The notes: a model not told the origin generated them from the letters alone. A DNA stretch of 64,000 bases from Citrobacter rodentium NBRC 105723 = DSM 16636 (GCF_021278985.1 NZ_CP082833.1:744001-808000), one strand, 5' to 3'; shown: positions 44,335-54,453, counted from the first letter of the stretch. A program made the numbers and translations.

Positions 44335-46275
44335 TCAAACCGAGTATCTTTGAGAATATTTTTTCACGTTAGTATCCAGCGGCTGCGAGGAAGCAAAGAA
44401 ATCTCCCTGCCCGCCAGAGACGCCGCGCGCTGTCAGCGTCTGCCACTCGCCACGCGATCGGACCCCCGTCGCGTACACCTGGGTATGCGTGCCCGAGCAC
44501 GCTTCCACCAGGCTTTGCACCAGCAGCTGGTTCTCCGTTCGCTTCTCAATGTTCCTCACCAGCCCCGGATGAAGCTTAAGCAATTCTACATTGAGTTCTT
44601 TAATCCAGCTGGTGCTCACCAGCGTTAAACCGGCCTGCGTTACCGCCACCCGAACGCCCAGCGCATTGACCAGACGAATAACAGGCTGTAGCCGGCTGAT
44701 GTGTTGACCCACATCCGCCTCTGCAAGTTCAATAATTATGCGTTTACGTTGCGATTTTTCACACTGCATCAAGGTATCGCGCAGCCAGCGCTGGAAACGG
44801 GGACGAATCAGGGACTCAACCGTCACCTGAATGGCCAGATTCTCTTCCGGCCAGTAGCCTAACAGTGGGATAACGCGGCCGATCTGCTGGCGGTCATACT
44901 CTTCCGACAGGCCGAACTGCAATACCATCGGCATATATTCCGCCGAGCTGACCTCCTCATTGCCGTCAAAGATACGGCACATCAGCTCGCGGTGGTGAAC
45001 GCGCCCTTCCCGGGTGACGGCAGGCTTCTGGTAAATGCGCGGCCCGCCGCGGCGAAGCATCTGTTCAATCAGGGTGCGCCAGCGCACGTTGCCGCGCCCT
45101 TTTTCCGGCAGCGTGTCATCGTACACCGCCCAGCTGTTGCCCCCCTGCAATACGGCGTTACGGGTGGCCGCTTCCGCATGTTCCATCACCTGCTCGGTCG
45201 ACTGTCCGCTACGCCAGGCGCATATGCCGATATGAAACATATCATCGCGGTCGAGCATCTTATTGGACGGCAGCGCGTCCACCGCTTTTAACAGCTGTCC
45301 GGCAACGCTTTCCGCCTCTTTCAGCGTGCGATGCGGCAACAGAACGGCAAAATCGCTGCGGTGGTAACGCGCCAGCAGCGCGCCCGGGAAACGCATAATA
45401 AAGGTGGAGAGCAGATTAATAAGGCTGAAAAGTTCTTCTTCGGCGAGGTTACGTCCCCAGCTGTCGCGCAGCAGGTTAAAGTCCGGCAGGCGAATCATCA
45501 TCACCACGCCGTGCGCGCCGACCTTTTCCTGATCGTCGAGCAGCGTCGCCAGTTGGTTGTCAAAAAAGAGCCGGTTGTTCAGGCCGGTTTTGGTGTCCTG
45601 GGCCGCGTAAGAACGAATCAGCGTGTCGAGTCGGCTACGCTGCTCCTGCGCATTCTGGATTTCAGAGAGCAGCATGTCCAGCGCGCTGCTGGTGCGCGCC
45701 GGCCATTCGTAGACGGTTCCCCGCACGCCCGACCCGCGTTCGCCGTTCAGTATGCGCGTCGAACGCATCTCCAGCAGTTCCTGCCCGGCAAGCTGTCGCT
45801 GGAGCCAGCGCACCGCCAGAAACAGCATAATAATAATGAAGCCGATCGCCACCGTGAGCGGCGCGGTGGTCATAGTCGAATGAAAATAGTGGCCCATCGG
45901 ATCCTGGTAAACCAGGCGCATCGTCATTCCCGGCTGCTTCATCAGAGGAACCGACAGCTCGCGGTACATATCGCTTGCGCCCATCGGGCGGTAGCTGCCG
46001 TTGCGCGTCTGGGTATAGATTGACTTGCTGCCCTGGCGCAGATCGAGACGCACGATATCCGCAGACATCATCAGCTCGTTAATTTGTACCGCCAGGCGGT
46101 GGAAATCGCGCGAAACAAGATGCGTATCGATGGCGGTCGCCACCGCCTGCACGCGATGGCTCATTTTGTACTGAATAGCGTTGTAAAAACTCAGCGAGCA
46201 ACCGATAAGGGTCACGAAGATGGTTAACCCGGTCAGTAGCGTTACAAAAGCTGAGAATTTCGTCGTTAATCGCAT
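44335..46275 (-). CDS. csrD: RNase E specificity factor CsrD
   Basis: 646-residue inner membrane protein that targets the CsrB and CsrC sRNAs for RNase E decay. Two N-terminal membrane helices (about residues 10-30 and 135-155) flank a periplasmic part, followed by a HAMP-like coil. The GGDEF domain is degenerate (HRSDF in ARYHRSDFAVLLPH) and the EAL domain is degenerate (ELM in HHRELMCRIF), so it is not a c-di-GMP enzyme. The start at 46275 (MRLTTKFSAF) gives the E. coli length. Confidence 0.95.
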   Translation of the reverse strand: MRLTTKFSAFVTLLTGLTIFVTLIGCSLSFYNAIQYKMSHRVQAVATAIDTHLVSRDFHRLAVQINELMMSADIVRLDLRQGSKSIYTQTRNGSYRPMGASDMYRELSVPLMKQPGMTMRLVYQDPMGHYFHSTMTTAPLTVAIGFIIIMLFLAVRWLQRQLAGQELLEMRSTRILNGERGSGVRGTVYEWPARTSSALDMLLSEIQNAQEQRSRLDTLIRSYAAQDTKTGLNNRLFFDNQLATLLDDQEKVGAHGVVMMIRLPDFNLLRDSWGRNLAEEELFSLINLLSTFIMRFPGALLARYHRSDFAVLLPHRTLKEAESVAGQLLKAVDALPSNKMLDRDDMFHIGICAWRSGQSTEQVMEHAEAATRNAVLQGGNSWAVYDDTLPEKGRGNVRWRTLIEQMLRRGGPRIYQKPAVTREGRVHHRELMCRIFDGNEEVSSAEYMPMVLQFGLSEEYDRQQIGRVIPLLGYWPEENLAIQVTVESLIRPRFQRWLRDTLMQCEKSQRKRIIIELAEADVGQHISRLQPVIRLVNALGVRVAVTQAGLTLVSTSWIKELNVELLKLHPGLVRNIEKRTENQLLVQSLVEACSGTHTQVYATGVRSRGEWQTLTARGVSGGQGDFFASSQPLDTNVKKYSQRYSV

Positions 46276-46481
46276 CCTTGTGTTAACTCCGACAGTTAAA
46301 ATGTGACACGAAAATGCATAACCGAACGCAAAATCCGCCTGGTTTCGCAAAGAGTGAGTGCATACTACCAAATCAGCTGTTTCTGGCAATTTATTGCGTT
46401 GAATCGGCATCACGTTTCAATTAGCGAGTATAGTCTTGATGAATCATTTTCCAATCCACTACGCAATATTGAGGACAGGTT

Positions 46482-47456
46482 ATGCAGGCTTTGATTTTGG
46501 AACAGCAGGACGGTAAAACCCTCGCATCCGTGAAGACGATCGAAGAAAGTCGGCTGCCGGAAGGCGACGTCACGGTGGATATCCACTGGTCCAGTCTGAA
46601 CTACAAAGATGCGCTCGCGATTACCGGCAAAGGAAAAATCATTCGTCAGTTTCCGATGGTGCCGGGAATCGATTTCGCCGGCACCGTGCGGGCAAGCGAG
46701 GACCCTCGTTTTCATGCGGGGCAGGAAGTGTTGCTCACCGGCTGGGGCGTTGGCGAAAACCACTGGGGCGGTCTGGCGGAACAGGCGCGGGTAAAAGCGG
46801 ACTGGCTGGTGGCGCTGCCGAAAGGGCTGGACAGCCGTAAAGCGATGGTGATCGGCACCGCGGGCTTCACCGCAATGCTGTGCGTCATGGCGCTGGAAGA
46901 TGCCGGTATCCGCCCTGAAGATGGCGAAATCGTCGTGACCGGCGCCAGCGGCGGCGTAGGCAGCACGGCGGTCGCTCTGCTGCATAAACTGGGCTATCAG
47001 GTTGTCGCCGTCTCGGGCCGTGAAAGCACCCATGCGTATCTGCAACAGCTTGGCGCAAACCGTATTCTGGGACGCGATGAGTTCGCCGAATCCCGTCCGC
47101 TGGAAAAACAGCTGTGGGCAGGCGCCATTGATACCGTGGGCGATAAGGTGCTGGCGAAAGTGCTGGCGCAGATGAATTACGGCGGCTGCGTTGCCGCCTG
47201 TGGCTTGGCGGGCGGCTTCGCGCTGCCGACGACGGTTATGCCATTTATCCTGCGCAATGTGCGTCTGCAGGGGGTGGATTCAGTAATGACGCCCGCGGCG
47301 CGTCGCGCCCAGGCCTGGGAACGTCTGGTTCGCGATCTGCCCGAGTCTTTCTACCAGCAGGCCACCACGGAGATTCCTCTGGCCGATGCGCCGAAGCTCG
47401 CCGATGCGATCATGAATAACCAGGCGCAGGGTCGTACGCTGGTAAAAATAAAGTAA
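46482..47456 (+). CDS. acuI: Acrylyl-CoA reductase AcuI (YhdH)
   Basis: 324-residue zinc-free medium-chain reductase of the quinone oxidoreductase group that reduces acrylyl-CoA to propionyl-CoA with NADPH. The nucleotide-binding motif VVTGASGGVGSTAVAL lies near residue 150. It stands alone, upstream of msrPQ. Length equals E. coli YhdH. Confidence 0.94.
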   Translation: MQALILEQQDGKTLASVKTIEESRLPEGDVTVDIHWSSLNYKDALAITGKGKIIRQFPMVPGIDFAGTVRASEDPRFHAGQEVLLTGWGVGENHWGGLAEQARVKADWLVALPKGLDSRKAMVIGTAGFTAMLCVMALEDAGIRPEDGEIVVTGASGGVGSTAVALLHKLGYQVVAVSGRESTHAYLQQLGANRILGRDEFAESRPLEKQLWAGAIDTVGDKVLAKVLAQMNYGGCVAACGLAGGFALPTTVMPFILRNVRLQGVDSVMTPAARRAQAWERLVRDLPESFYQQATTEIPLADAPKLADAIMNNQAQGRTLVKIK

Positions 47457-47561
47457 GCCGCCGCGCAGCAGAAATTTACATTTAAATAACGAAATTTCTC
47501 AGCGCGTTGACAGCCTTCCTGCCATAGTAACTACGCGTAATGCGTACGCCGGGAGTCTGTT

Positions 47562-48566
47562 ATGAAGAAATTACGTCCACTTACAGAAGCCGATGTCACT
47601 GCCGAATCGGCTTTTTTTATGCGTCGTCGCCAGGTGCTGAAAGCGCTGGGCGTCAGCGCTGCTGCCCTGTCGTTGCCTACGGCGGCCCACGCCGATTTGC
47701 TGAGCTGGTTCAAAGGCAACGATCGTCCACCCGCGCCTGCCGGAAAGCCGCTCGATTTCACTAAACCTCAGGCGTGGCAAAACAGTCTGCCCTTAACGCC
47801 GGAAGATAAGGTCACCGGCTACAACAACTTTTATGAGTTCGGGCTGGATAAAGCCGATCCGGCGGCCAATGCGGGCAGCATGAAGACCGATCCCTGGACC
47901 TTAAAAATCAGCGGCGAAGTGGCAAAGCCCCTGACCCTGGATCACGATGCCTTAACCACCCGTTTTCCTTTAGAAGAGCGCATTTACGGGATGCGCTGCG
48001 TTGAGGCCTGGTCGATGGTAGTACCGTGGATCGGCTTTCCTCTGCATAAGCTGCTCGCGCTGGTTGAGCCCACCAGCAACGCCCGCTATGTGGCATTTGA
48101 GACGCTTTACGCGCCGGAGGAGATGCCGGGACAAAAAGATCGCTTCATTGGCGGCGGGTTAAAATACCCTTACGTTGAGGGGCTGCGTCTTGACGAAGCG
48201 ATGCATCCGCTCACGCTGCTGACCGTCGGCGTATACGGCAAAGCGCTGCCGCCGCAAAACGGCGCGCCCATCCGGCTGACGGTGCCGTGGAAGTATGGCT
48301 TTAAAGGCATAAAATCGATCGTCAGCATCAGGCTCACCCGCGAACGACCGCCGACCACATGGAACCTTTCCGCGCCGGATGAATACGGCTTTTATGCCAA
48401 TGTGAATCCGCACGTGGATCACCCGCGCTGGTCGCAGGCGACAGAGCGCGTTATCGGCGCGGGCGGTATTCTTGACGTTCAGCGCCAGCCCACGCTGCTG
48501 TTCAACGGCTATGGCGAAGAAGTGGCGTCTTTATATCGCGGCCTGAATCTGCGGGAGAATTTTTAA
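47562..48566 (+). CDS. msrP: Methionine sulfoxide reductase catalytic subunit MsrP
   Basis: 334-residue periplasmic molybdopterin enzyme that repairs oxidised methionines. It has a twin-arginine signal (RRRQVLKALGVSAAALSLP, about residues 21-40). The Mo-coordinating Cys is in YGMRCVEAWSMV. It receives electrons from MsrQ. Its stop is directly followed by the msrQ GTG. In K-12 this pair (yedYZ) maps elsewhere; here it lies upstream of accB. Confidence 0.96.
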   Translation: MKKLRPLTEADVTAESAFFMRRRQVLKALGVSAAALSLPTAAHADLLSWFKGNDRPPAPAGKPLDFTKPQAWQNSLPLTPEDKVTGYNNFYEFGLDKADPAANAGSMKTDPWTLKISGEVAKPLTLDHDALTTRFPLEERIYGMRCVEAWSMVVPWIGFPLHKLLALVEPTSNARYVAFETLYAPEEMPGQKDRFIGGGLKYPYVEGLRLDEAMHPLTLLTVGVYGKALPPQNGAPIRLTVPWKYGFKGIKSIVSIRLTRERPPTTWNLSAPDEYGFYANVNPHVDHPRWSQATERVIGAGGILDVQRQPTLLFNGYGEEVASLYRGLNLRENF

Positions 48567-49166
48567 GTGCGACTGACGGCAAAACAGATTACCTGGCTGA
48601 AAGTGGTTCTGCATCTGGCGGGGATCCTGCCGTTCCTCTGGATGTGTTGGGCGATTAACACCGGCGGCCTCAGCGCCGACCCGGTAAAAGATATTCAGCA
48701 CTTTACCGGCAGGACTGCGCTGAAATTTTTGCTGGCGACCTTACTGGTCACGCCGCTGGCGCGTTACGCTAAACAGCCATTACTGATACGCGTCCGCCGC
48801 CTGTTGGGGTTATGGTGTTTCGCCTGGGCGACGCTGCATTTAACCAGCTATGCGCTGCTGGAACTGGGCATCGATCACCTCAGTTTACTGGGACGGGAAC
48901 TGTTCACTCGCCCGTATCTGACGCCTGCCATCATCAGTTGGTCTATCCTGCTGGCGCTGACCCTGACCTCCACCCAGGCGGCGCAGCGCAAACTGGGTAA
49001 ACGCTGGCAACAACTGCATAATTTCGTCTATCTTGCGGCGATCCTCGCGCCCGTCCATTACCTGTGGTCGGTAAAAATATTGTCGCCGCAACCCATCATT
49101 TACGCGCTGCTGGCGCTGGCGCTTTTAGCCTGCCGTTACAGGAAGTTTCGCCAGTGGTGGCGCTGA
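48567..49166 (+). CDS. msrQ: Heme-binding membrane subunit MsrQ
   Basis: 199-residue inner membrane cytochrome with five to six helices and conserved heme-ligand His residues (HLAGILPF, TLHLTSYALL, LHNFVYLAAILAPVHY). It passes electrons from quinols or Fre to MsrP. It begins with GTG immediately after the msrP TAA. Family: ferric reductase-like transmembrane domain. Confidence 0.95.
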   Translation: MRLTAKQITWLKVVLHLAGILPFLWMCWAINTGGLSADPVKDIQHFTGRTALKFLLATLLVTPLARYAKQPLLIRVRRLLGLWCFAWATLHLTSYALLELGIDHLSLLGRELFTRPYLTPAIISWSILLALTLTSTQAAQRKLGKRWQQLHNFVYLAAILAPVHYLWSVKILSPQPIIYALLALALLACRYRKFRQWWR

Positions 49167-49552
49167 TTCCGCGAACCGTGCAGTCGCCTGCAAAATGCAG
49201 AGATTCAGATGTTATTTGTCTGTTAGCTGTTGATTATCTTCCCTGATAAGACCAGTATTTAGCTGCCAATTGCAACGAAATCGTTATAATGTGCGACCCT
49301 GGCCTGCCCGAACGGCGTTTTAGGACGCTGAAAGGGTGACAATTGCGCTTTGAAGGTATATTTTGTTTTTTGCCGGAGGATTGCCGCAAATCGCAGCATG
49401 TTAACCGATAAGTCTCAACATCATCATCTTTGAGGCAAAGTATACCGGCGTCCTGACGGGCAAACGCGCTGTTGCCGTCGGAATACACGCTTTACAGACA
49501 GCGGTAACCCCTCTGTCACAATCACACTAAACAAAGAGTACGGAACCCACTC
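49167..49552 (+). promoter_or_regulatory. accBC promoter and long untranslated leader
   Basis: No gene is present in these 386 bp. A perfect -10 TATAAT is at 49285-49290, followed by GTGCGACCC. Transcription from about 49297 would give a leader of about 255 nt, as known for E. coli accBC, whose expression is growth-rate controlled and repressed by AccB. The -35 element is not clear. Confidence 0.65.
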
Positions 49553-50014
49553 ATGGATATTCGTAAGATTAAAAAACTGATCGAGCTGGTTGAAGAATCA
49601 GGCATCTCCGAACTGGAAATCTCTGAAGGCGAAGAGTCTGTACGCATCAGTCGTGCAGCCCCAGCCGCTAGCTTCCCGGTAATGCAGCAAGCTTACGCTG
49701 CGCCAGTGCAGCAGCCTGCGCTCTCCGCGGCCGTCGCGCCAGCAGCAGAAGCCGCCCCTGCAGCAGCCGCAGAAATCAGTGGTCACATCGTACGTTCCCC
49801 AATGGTTGGTACTTTCTACCGCACCCCGAGCCCGGACGCGAAAGCATTCATCGAAGTGGGTCAGAAAGTCAACGTAGGCGATACCCTGTGCATCGTTGAA
49901 GCCATGAAAATGATGAACCAGATCGAAGCGGACAAATCAGGTACCGTGAAAGCAATTCTGGTCGAAAGTGGTCAACCGGTAGAATTTGACGAGCCGCTGG
50001 TCGTCATCGAGTAA
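49553..50014 (+). CDS. accB: Biotin carboxyl carrier protein of acetyl-CoA carboxylase
   Basis: 153-residue BCCP subunit. The N-terminal domain ([20 protein letters not shown]) is followed by an Ala/Pro-rich linker (about 35-75), slightly shorter than in E. coli (156 residues total). The biotinyl domain carries the target Lys in EAMKMMNQ. It starts fatty acid synthesis by carrying CO2 from AccC to AccAD. It is 10 bp upstream of accC. Confidence 0.98.
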
Positions 50015-50024
50015 CGAGGCGAAC

Positions 50025-51374
50025 ATGCTGGATAAAATTGTTATCGCCAACCGCGGCGAGATCGCACTACGAATTCTTCGTGCCTGTAAAGAACTGGGTA
50101 TCAAGACTGTCGCCGTGCACTCAAGCGCGGATCGCGATTTAAAACACGTATTGCTGGCGGATGAGACGGTCTGTATCGGCCCGGCGCCGTCCGTAAAAAG
50201 CTATCTGAACATCCCGGCTATCATCAGCGCCGCTGAAATCACCGGCGCGGTGGCGATTCACCCGGGTTACGGCTTCCTCTCTGAGAACGCCAACTTTGCC
50301 GAGCAGGTTGAACGTTCCGGCTTTATCTTCATCGGCCCGAAAGCTGACACTATTCGCCTGATGGGCGACAAAGTGTCGGCCATTACCGCCATGAAGAAAG
50401 CGGGCGTACCGACCGTCCCTGGCTCTGACGGCCCGCTGACCGACGACATGGACGCTAACCGCGCCCATGCGAAACGCATCGGCTACCCGGTGATCATCAA
50501 AGCCTCCGGCGGCGGCGGCGGACGCGGTATGCGCGTTGTGCGCAGCGACGCCGAGCTGGCGCAGTCTATCTCCATGACCAAAGCGGAAGCGAAAGCCGCG
50601 TTCAGTAATGATATGGTTTATATGGAGAAATACCTTGAAAACCCGCGCCACATCGAAATTCAGGTGCTGGCGGACGGTCAGGGTAACGCCATTTATCTGG
50701 CCGAACGTGACTGCTCAATGCAGCGTCGTCACCAGAAAGTCGTCGAAGAAGCGCCAGCGCCGGGCATTACGCCGGAACTGCGTCGCTACATCGGCGAGCG
50801 CTGTGCGAAAGCGTGTGTCGATATCGGCTACCGCGGCGCGGGCACCTTCGAGTTCCTGTTCGAAAACGGCGAGTTCTATTTCATTGAAATGAACACCCGT
50901 ATTCAGGTTGAACACCCGGTTACCGAAATGATCACCGGCGTCGACCTGATCAAAGAACAGCTGCGTATCGCGGCAGGCCAACCGCTGTCCATTAAGCAGG
51001 ACGAAGTGGTGGTTCGCGGCCATGCGGTTGAATGCCGTATCAACGCCGAAGACCCGAACACCTTCCTGCCAAGCCCGGGTAAAATTACGCGTTTCCACGC
51101 GCCGGGCGGCTTTGGCGTGCGCTGGGAATCTCATATCTACGCCGGTTACACCGTACCGCCGTACTATGACTCCATGATCGGTAAACTTATCTGCTACGGC
51201 GAAAACCGTGATGTGGCGATTGCCCGCATGAAGAACGCCCTGCAGGAGCTGATCATCGACGGTATTAAAACCAACGTTGATCTGCAGATCCGCATCATGA
51301 ACGACGAGCATTTCCAGCATGGCGGCACCAATATCCACTATCTGGAGAAAAAGCTCGGGTTGCAGGAAAAATAA
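50025..51374 (+). CDS. accC: Biotin carboxylase subunit of acetyl-CoA carboxylase
   Basis: 449-residue ATP-grasp enzyme that carboxylates biotin on AccB using bicarbonate and ATP. The N-terminal MLDKIVIANRGEIALRI, the glycine-rich loop KASGGGGGRGMRVV and the catalytic segment EMNTRIQVEHPVTE are all present. The ATG at 50025 is used; the earlier open frame overlaps accB. Second gene of accBC. Confidence 0.98.
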   Translation: MLDKIVIANRGEIALRILRACKELGIKTVAVHSSADRDLKHVLLADETVCIGPAPSVKSYLNIPAIISAAEITGAVAIHPGYGFLSENANFAEQVERSGFIFIGPKADTIRLMGDKVSAITAMKKAGVPTVPGSDGPLTDDMDANRAHAKRIGYPVIIKASGGGGGRGMRVVRSDAELAQSISMTKAEAKAAFSNDMVYMEKYLENPRHIEIQVLADGQGNAIYLAERDCSMQRRHQKVVEEAPAPGITPELRRYIGERCAKACVDIGYRGAGTFEFLFENGEFYFIEMNTRIQVEHPVTEMITGVDLIKEQLRIAAGQPLSIKQDEVVVRGHAVECRINAEDPNTFLPSPGKITRFHAPGGFGVRWESHIYAGYTVPPYYDSMIGKLICYGENRDVAIARMKNALQELIIDGIKTNVDLQIRIMNDEHFQHGGTNIHYLEKKLGLQEK

Positions 51375-51431
51375 TCCTGCCGTCTGACGCTTGCAGATCG
51401 GATCTGGCGCTCGCCGCCAGCCGATAATGCC

Positions 51432-51465
51432 AAAAAGGCCGGAAATCCGGCCTTTTGTTTTTTTC
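51432..51465 (+). terminator. Intrinsic terminator after accC
   Basis: AAAAGGCCGGA and TCCGGCCTTTT pair around AA and are followed by GTTTTTTTT. Confidence 0.92.
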
Positions 51466-51524
51466 CCCTCCGTCGTACACCATAAGGTACAATCCCCGCT
51501 TTCTTTCTCCAAAAGGGACAAAAA

Positions 51525-51767
51525 ATGGACAATCGTTTTGTTCAGGCCCACAAAGAAGCGCGCTGGGCGCTGTGGCTGACCCTTCTTTATCTCGCTGCGT
51601 GGTTAGTAACTGCTTACTTACCAGGCGTTACACCGGGCATTACCGGGTTACCGCGCTGGTTTGAAATGGCCTGCCTGCTGACGCCGCTGATCTTCATTTT
51701 GCTGTGCTGGGCGATGGTGAAATTTATCTACCGCGATATTCCGCTGGAGGATGATGATGCAGCCTGA
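51525..51767 (+). CDS. yhdT: Small inner membrane protein YhdT (DUF997)
   Basis: 80-residue protein with two membrane helices (ALWLTLLYLAAWLVTAYLP and MACLLTPLIFILLCWAMVKF). It overlaps the start of panF by 11 bases, as in E. coli. DUF997 proteins accompany sodium/pantothenate symporters, suggesting an accessory role. The ATG has AAAGGGA upstream. Confidence 0.92.
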   Translation: MDNRFVQAHKEARWALWLTLLYLAAWLVTAYLPGVTPGITGLPRWFEMACLLTPLIFILLCWAMVKFIYRDIPLEDDDAA

Positions 51768-53208
51768 AGTCATTCTGCCGCTTGTCGCCTATCTGGTGGT
51801 GGTGTTTGCCCTTTCGGTTTACGCGATGCGTAAACGGCAGGCCGGTACCTTCCTGAATGAATATTTCCTCGGCAGCCGCTCGATGGGCGGGATCGTACTG
51901 GCGATGACGCTGACGGCCACCTACATCAGCGCCAGCTCCTTTATTGGCGGACCAGGCGCCGCCTATAAATATGGGCTGGGCTGGGTGCTGCTGGCGATGA
52001 TCCAGCTGCCCGCCGTCTGGCTCTCGCTGGGGATCCTCGGCAAGAAATTCGCCATTCTGGCGCGTCGTTATAATGCGGTCACCCTCAACGACATGCTGTT
52101 TGCCCGCTACCAGAGTCGCCTGCTGGTGTGGCTGGCCAGCCTCAGTCTGCTGGTCGCCTTCGTTGGCGCCATGACCGTCCAGTTCATCGGCGGGGCGCGC
52201 CTGCTGGAAACCGCGGCGGGTATTCCCTATGAAACCGGCCTGCTGATTTTCGGCGTCAGCATCGCGCTCTACACCGCTTTTGGCGGCTTTCGCGCCAGCG
52301 TGCTCAACGACACCTTGCAGGGGCTGGTGATGCTTATCGGCACGATTGTCCTGCTGGTCGGCATCGTTCACGCTGCTGGCGGGCTGAGCCATGCCGTCAG
52401 GACGTTAGAAGCGATCGATCCGAAGCTGATTTCGCCGCAGGGGGCGGATGACATTCTGTCGCCGGCGTTCATGACCTCTTTCTGGGTGCTGGTCTGCTTC
52501 GGCGTTATTGGTCTGCCGCATACCGCCGTGCGCTGTATTTCCTATAAAGACAGCAAAGCGGTACACCGGGGGATGATTATCGGCACCATTGTCGTGGCGA
52601 TCCTGATGTTCGGCATGCATCTTGCGGGCGCGCTGGGGCGCGCGGTGATCCCCGATCTGAAGGTGCCGGATCTGGTTATCCCAACGCTGATGGTGAAAGT
52701 GCTGCCGCCGTTTGCCGCCGGGATCTTCCTTGCCGCGCCGATGGCGGCGATTATGTCGACGATCAATGCCCAACTGCTGCAAAGTTCCGCTACGATCATT
52801 AAAGATCTCTATCTCAATGTTCGTCCCGAACAGACGCAAAATGAGACGCGCCTGAAGCGGATGTCCGCCACCATCACTCTGATCCTCGGCGCGCTGTTAT
52901 TGCTGGCCGCGTGGAAGCCGCCAGAGATGATCATCTGGCTGAACCTGCTGGCCTTCGGCGGCCTAGAAGCGGTATTCCTGTGGCCGCTGGTGCTGGGTCT
53001 TTACTGGGAGCGGGCCAATGCTGCCGGAGCGCTGAGCGCAATGATCGTCGGCGGGGGCCTGTACGCCATTCTCGCCACCCTGAATATTCAGTACCTGGGC
53101 TTCCATCCGATAGTGCCCTCGTTACTGCTAAGCCTGCTGGCCTTTCTGGTCGGGAACCGTTTTGGCTCTCCCGCTCCGCAGGTCACCGAATTGTCTACTG
53201 ATAAATAA
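51757..53208 (+). CDS. panF: Sodium/pantothenate symporter
   Basis: 483-residue sodium:solute symporter (SSS family) with about 12-13 helices that imports pantothenate for CoA synthesis. Conserved parts include EYFLGSRSMGGIVLAMTLTA and GRAVIPDL. Three ATGs are in a row; the one at 51757 is 8 bases after GGAGG and gives the E. coli start. It follows yhdT and precedes prmA by 11 bp. Confidence 0.96.
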   Translation: MQPEVILPLVAYLVVVFALSVYAMRKRQAGTFLNEYFLGSRSMGGIVLAMTLTATYISASSFIGGPGAAYKYGLGWVLLAMIQLPAVWLSLGILGKKFAILARRYNAVTLNDMLFARYQSRLLVWLASLSLLVAFVGAMTVQFIGGARLLETAAGIPYETGLLIFGVSIALYTAFGGFRASVLNDTLQGLVMLIGTIVLLVGIVHAAGGLSHAVRTLEAIDPKLISPQGADDILSPAFMTSFWVLVCFGVIGLPHTAVRCISYKDSKAVHRGMIIGTIVVAILMFGMHLAGALGRAVIPDLKVPDLVIPTLMVKVLPPFAAGIFLAAPMAAIMSTINAQLLQSSATIIKDLYLNVRPEQTQNETRLKRMSATITLILGALLLLAAWKPPEMIIWLNLLAFGGLEAVFLWPLVLGLYWERANAAGALSAMIVGGGLYAILATLNIQYLGFHPIVPSLLLSLLAFLVGNRFGSPAPQVTELSTDK

Positions 53209-53219
53209 AGAGTTTTGCC

Positions 53220-54101
53220 ATGCCATGGATCCAACTGAAACTGAATACCACCGGTGCGAACGCGGAAGAACTGAGCGATGCGCTGATGGAAGCGGGCGCC
53301 GTTTCCATCACCTTCCAGGACACCCACGATACCCCGGTTTTTGAGCCATTGCCGGGCGAAACCCGTCTGTGGGGCGACACCGACGTGATTGGTCTGTTCG
53401 ATGCCGAAACGGATATGAAAGCGGCGGTCGCGATTCTGGAACAGCATCCGCTGCTCGGCGCCGGTTTTGCCCACAAAATCGAACAGCTGGAAGATAAAGA
53501 CTGGGAGCGCGAGTGGATGGATAACTTCCACCCAATGCGCTTTGGCGAACGTTTATGGATCTGTCCGAGCTGGCGTGACGTGCCGGACGAAAATGCCGTC
53601 AACGTGATGCTCGACCCGGGTCTGGCGTTCGGTACTGGCACCCATCCGACTACCTCACTGTGCCTGGAGTGGCTGGATAGCCTCGATTTGACCGGTAAAA
53701 CCGTCATCGATTTCGGCTGCGGCTCCGGTATCCTGGCCATTGCGGCGCTGAAGCTGGGCGCGGCGAAAGCCATCGGGATAGATATCGACCCGCAGGCGAT
53801 TCAGGCCAGCCGCGACAACGCTAAGCGCAATGGCGTTTCTGAGCGTCTGGAGCTTTATCTGCCGCAGGATCAGCCAGAGGAGATGAAAGCGGATGTGGTG
53901 GTCGCCAATATTCTTGCTGGTCCATTACGCGAGCTGGCGCCTTTAATCAGCGTACTGCCCGTTTCAGGCGGCCTGCTGGGCCTTTCCGGCATACTTGCCA
54001 GCCAGGCGGAAAGCGTGTGCGAAGCTTATGCCGCTCTCTTCACTCTCGACCCGGTAGTCGAAAAAGAGGAGTGGTGCCGCATTACCGGCCGTAAACAGTA
54101 A
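53220..54101 (+). CDS. prmA: Ribosomal protein L11 methyltransferase
   Basis: 293-residue SAM-dependent methyltransferase that trimethylates L11 at several sites. The N-terminal substrate domain (residues 1-65) is linked by a helix to the Rossmann domain with motif I DFGCGSGILAIAAL (near 163) and the NILAGPL motif. It is cotranscribed with panF in E. coli. A hairpin follows at 54111-54130. Confidence 0.96.
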   Translation: MPWIQLKLNTTGANAEELSDALMEAGAVSITFQDTHDTPVFEPLPGETRLWGDTDVIGLFDAETDMKAAVAILEQHPLLGAGFAHKIEQLEDKDWEREWMDNFHPMRFGERLWICPSWRDVPDENAVNVMLDPGLAFGTGTHPTTSLCLEWLDSLDLTGKTVIDFGCGSGILAIAALKLGAAKAIGIDIDPQAIQASRDNAKRNGVSERLELYLPQDQPEEMKADVVVANILAGPLRELAPLISVLPVSGGLLGLSGILASQAESVCEAYAALFTLDPVVEKEEWCRITGRKQ

Positions 54102-54453
54102 CCTCTTTTTATGGCCTGTTCGCAGGCCATATCTACAGCTGCCGCACACTCCCGTCCCTTCGGACAGCCGCCTCACAAGCGTATCGCGTTTGCGTAACGG
54201 CGCTTCGGCGCGCTCATCTTTTGAAATGGGATCGCAATCACACAATGTCCCTCTGTTCTGCTGATTAATTCAGCAGATTATCCTGACAGCGACGGCCACA
54301 GCGAAGAAAAAATGAGAAGTTACGCAAATTTATAGGCGTACGTAAATTCGACATATTTTTGTAACAGGATGATTTATATAGCTAATTATTCAAAGGGGTG
54401 GGCTTTAACGGCGATTCTTTGATCCACCTCAGTGGATTGGTTAAAGTTTGGCC
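54102..54453. other. Gap between prmA and the dusB-fis promoter
   Basis: No gene is seen. ATGGCCTG (54111-54118) and CAGGCCAT (54123-54130) form a hairpin with a UUCG loop, without a clear T-run, perhaps an attenuator or weak terminator for prmA. The remainder is the AT-rich region upstream of fis where Fis and IHF bind in E. coli. Confidence 0.5.

Noticed and set aside
44335..46275. CsrD as a diguanylate cyclase or phosphodiesterase
   Set aside because: The GGDEF motif is HRSDF and the EAL motif is ELM, so the catalytic residues are missing; it fits the non-catalytic CsrD role.
49167..49552. Search for aroQ upstream of accB
   Set aside because: aroQ precedes accB in some gammaproteobacteria, but no matching frame exists here. 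Enterics such as E. coli use the type I enzyme AroD, so its absence is expected.
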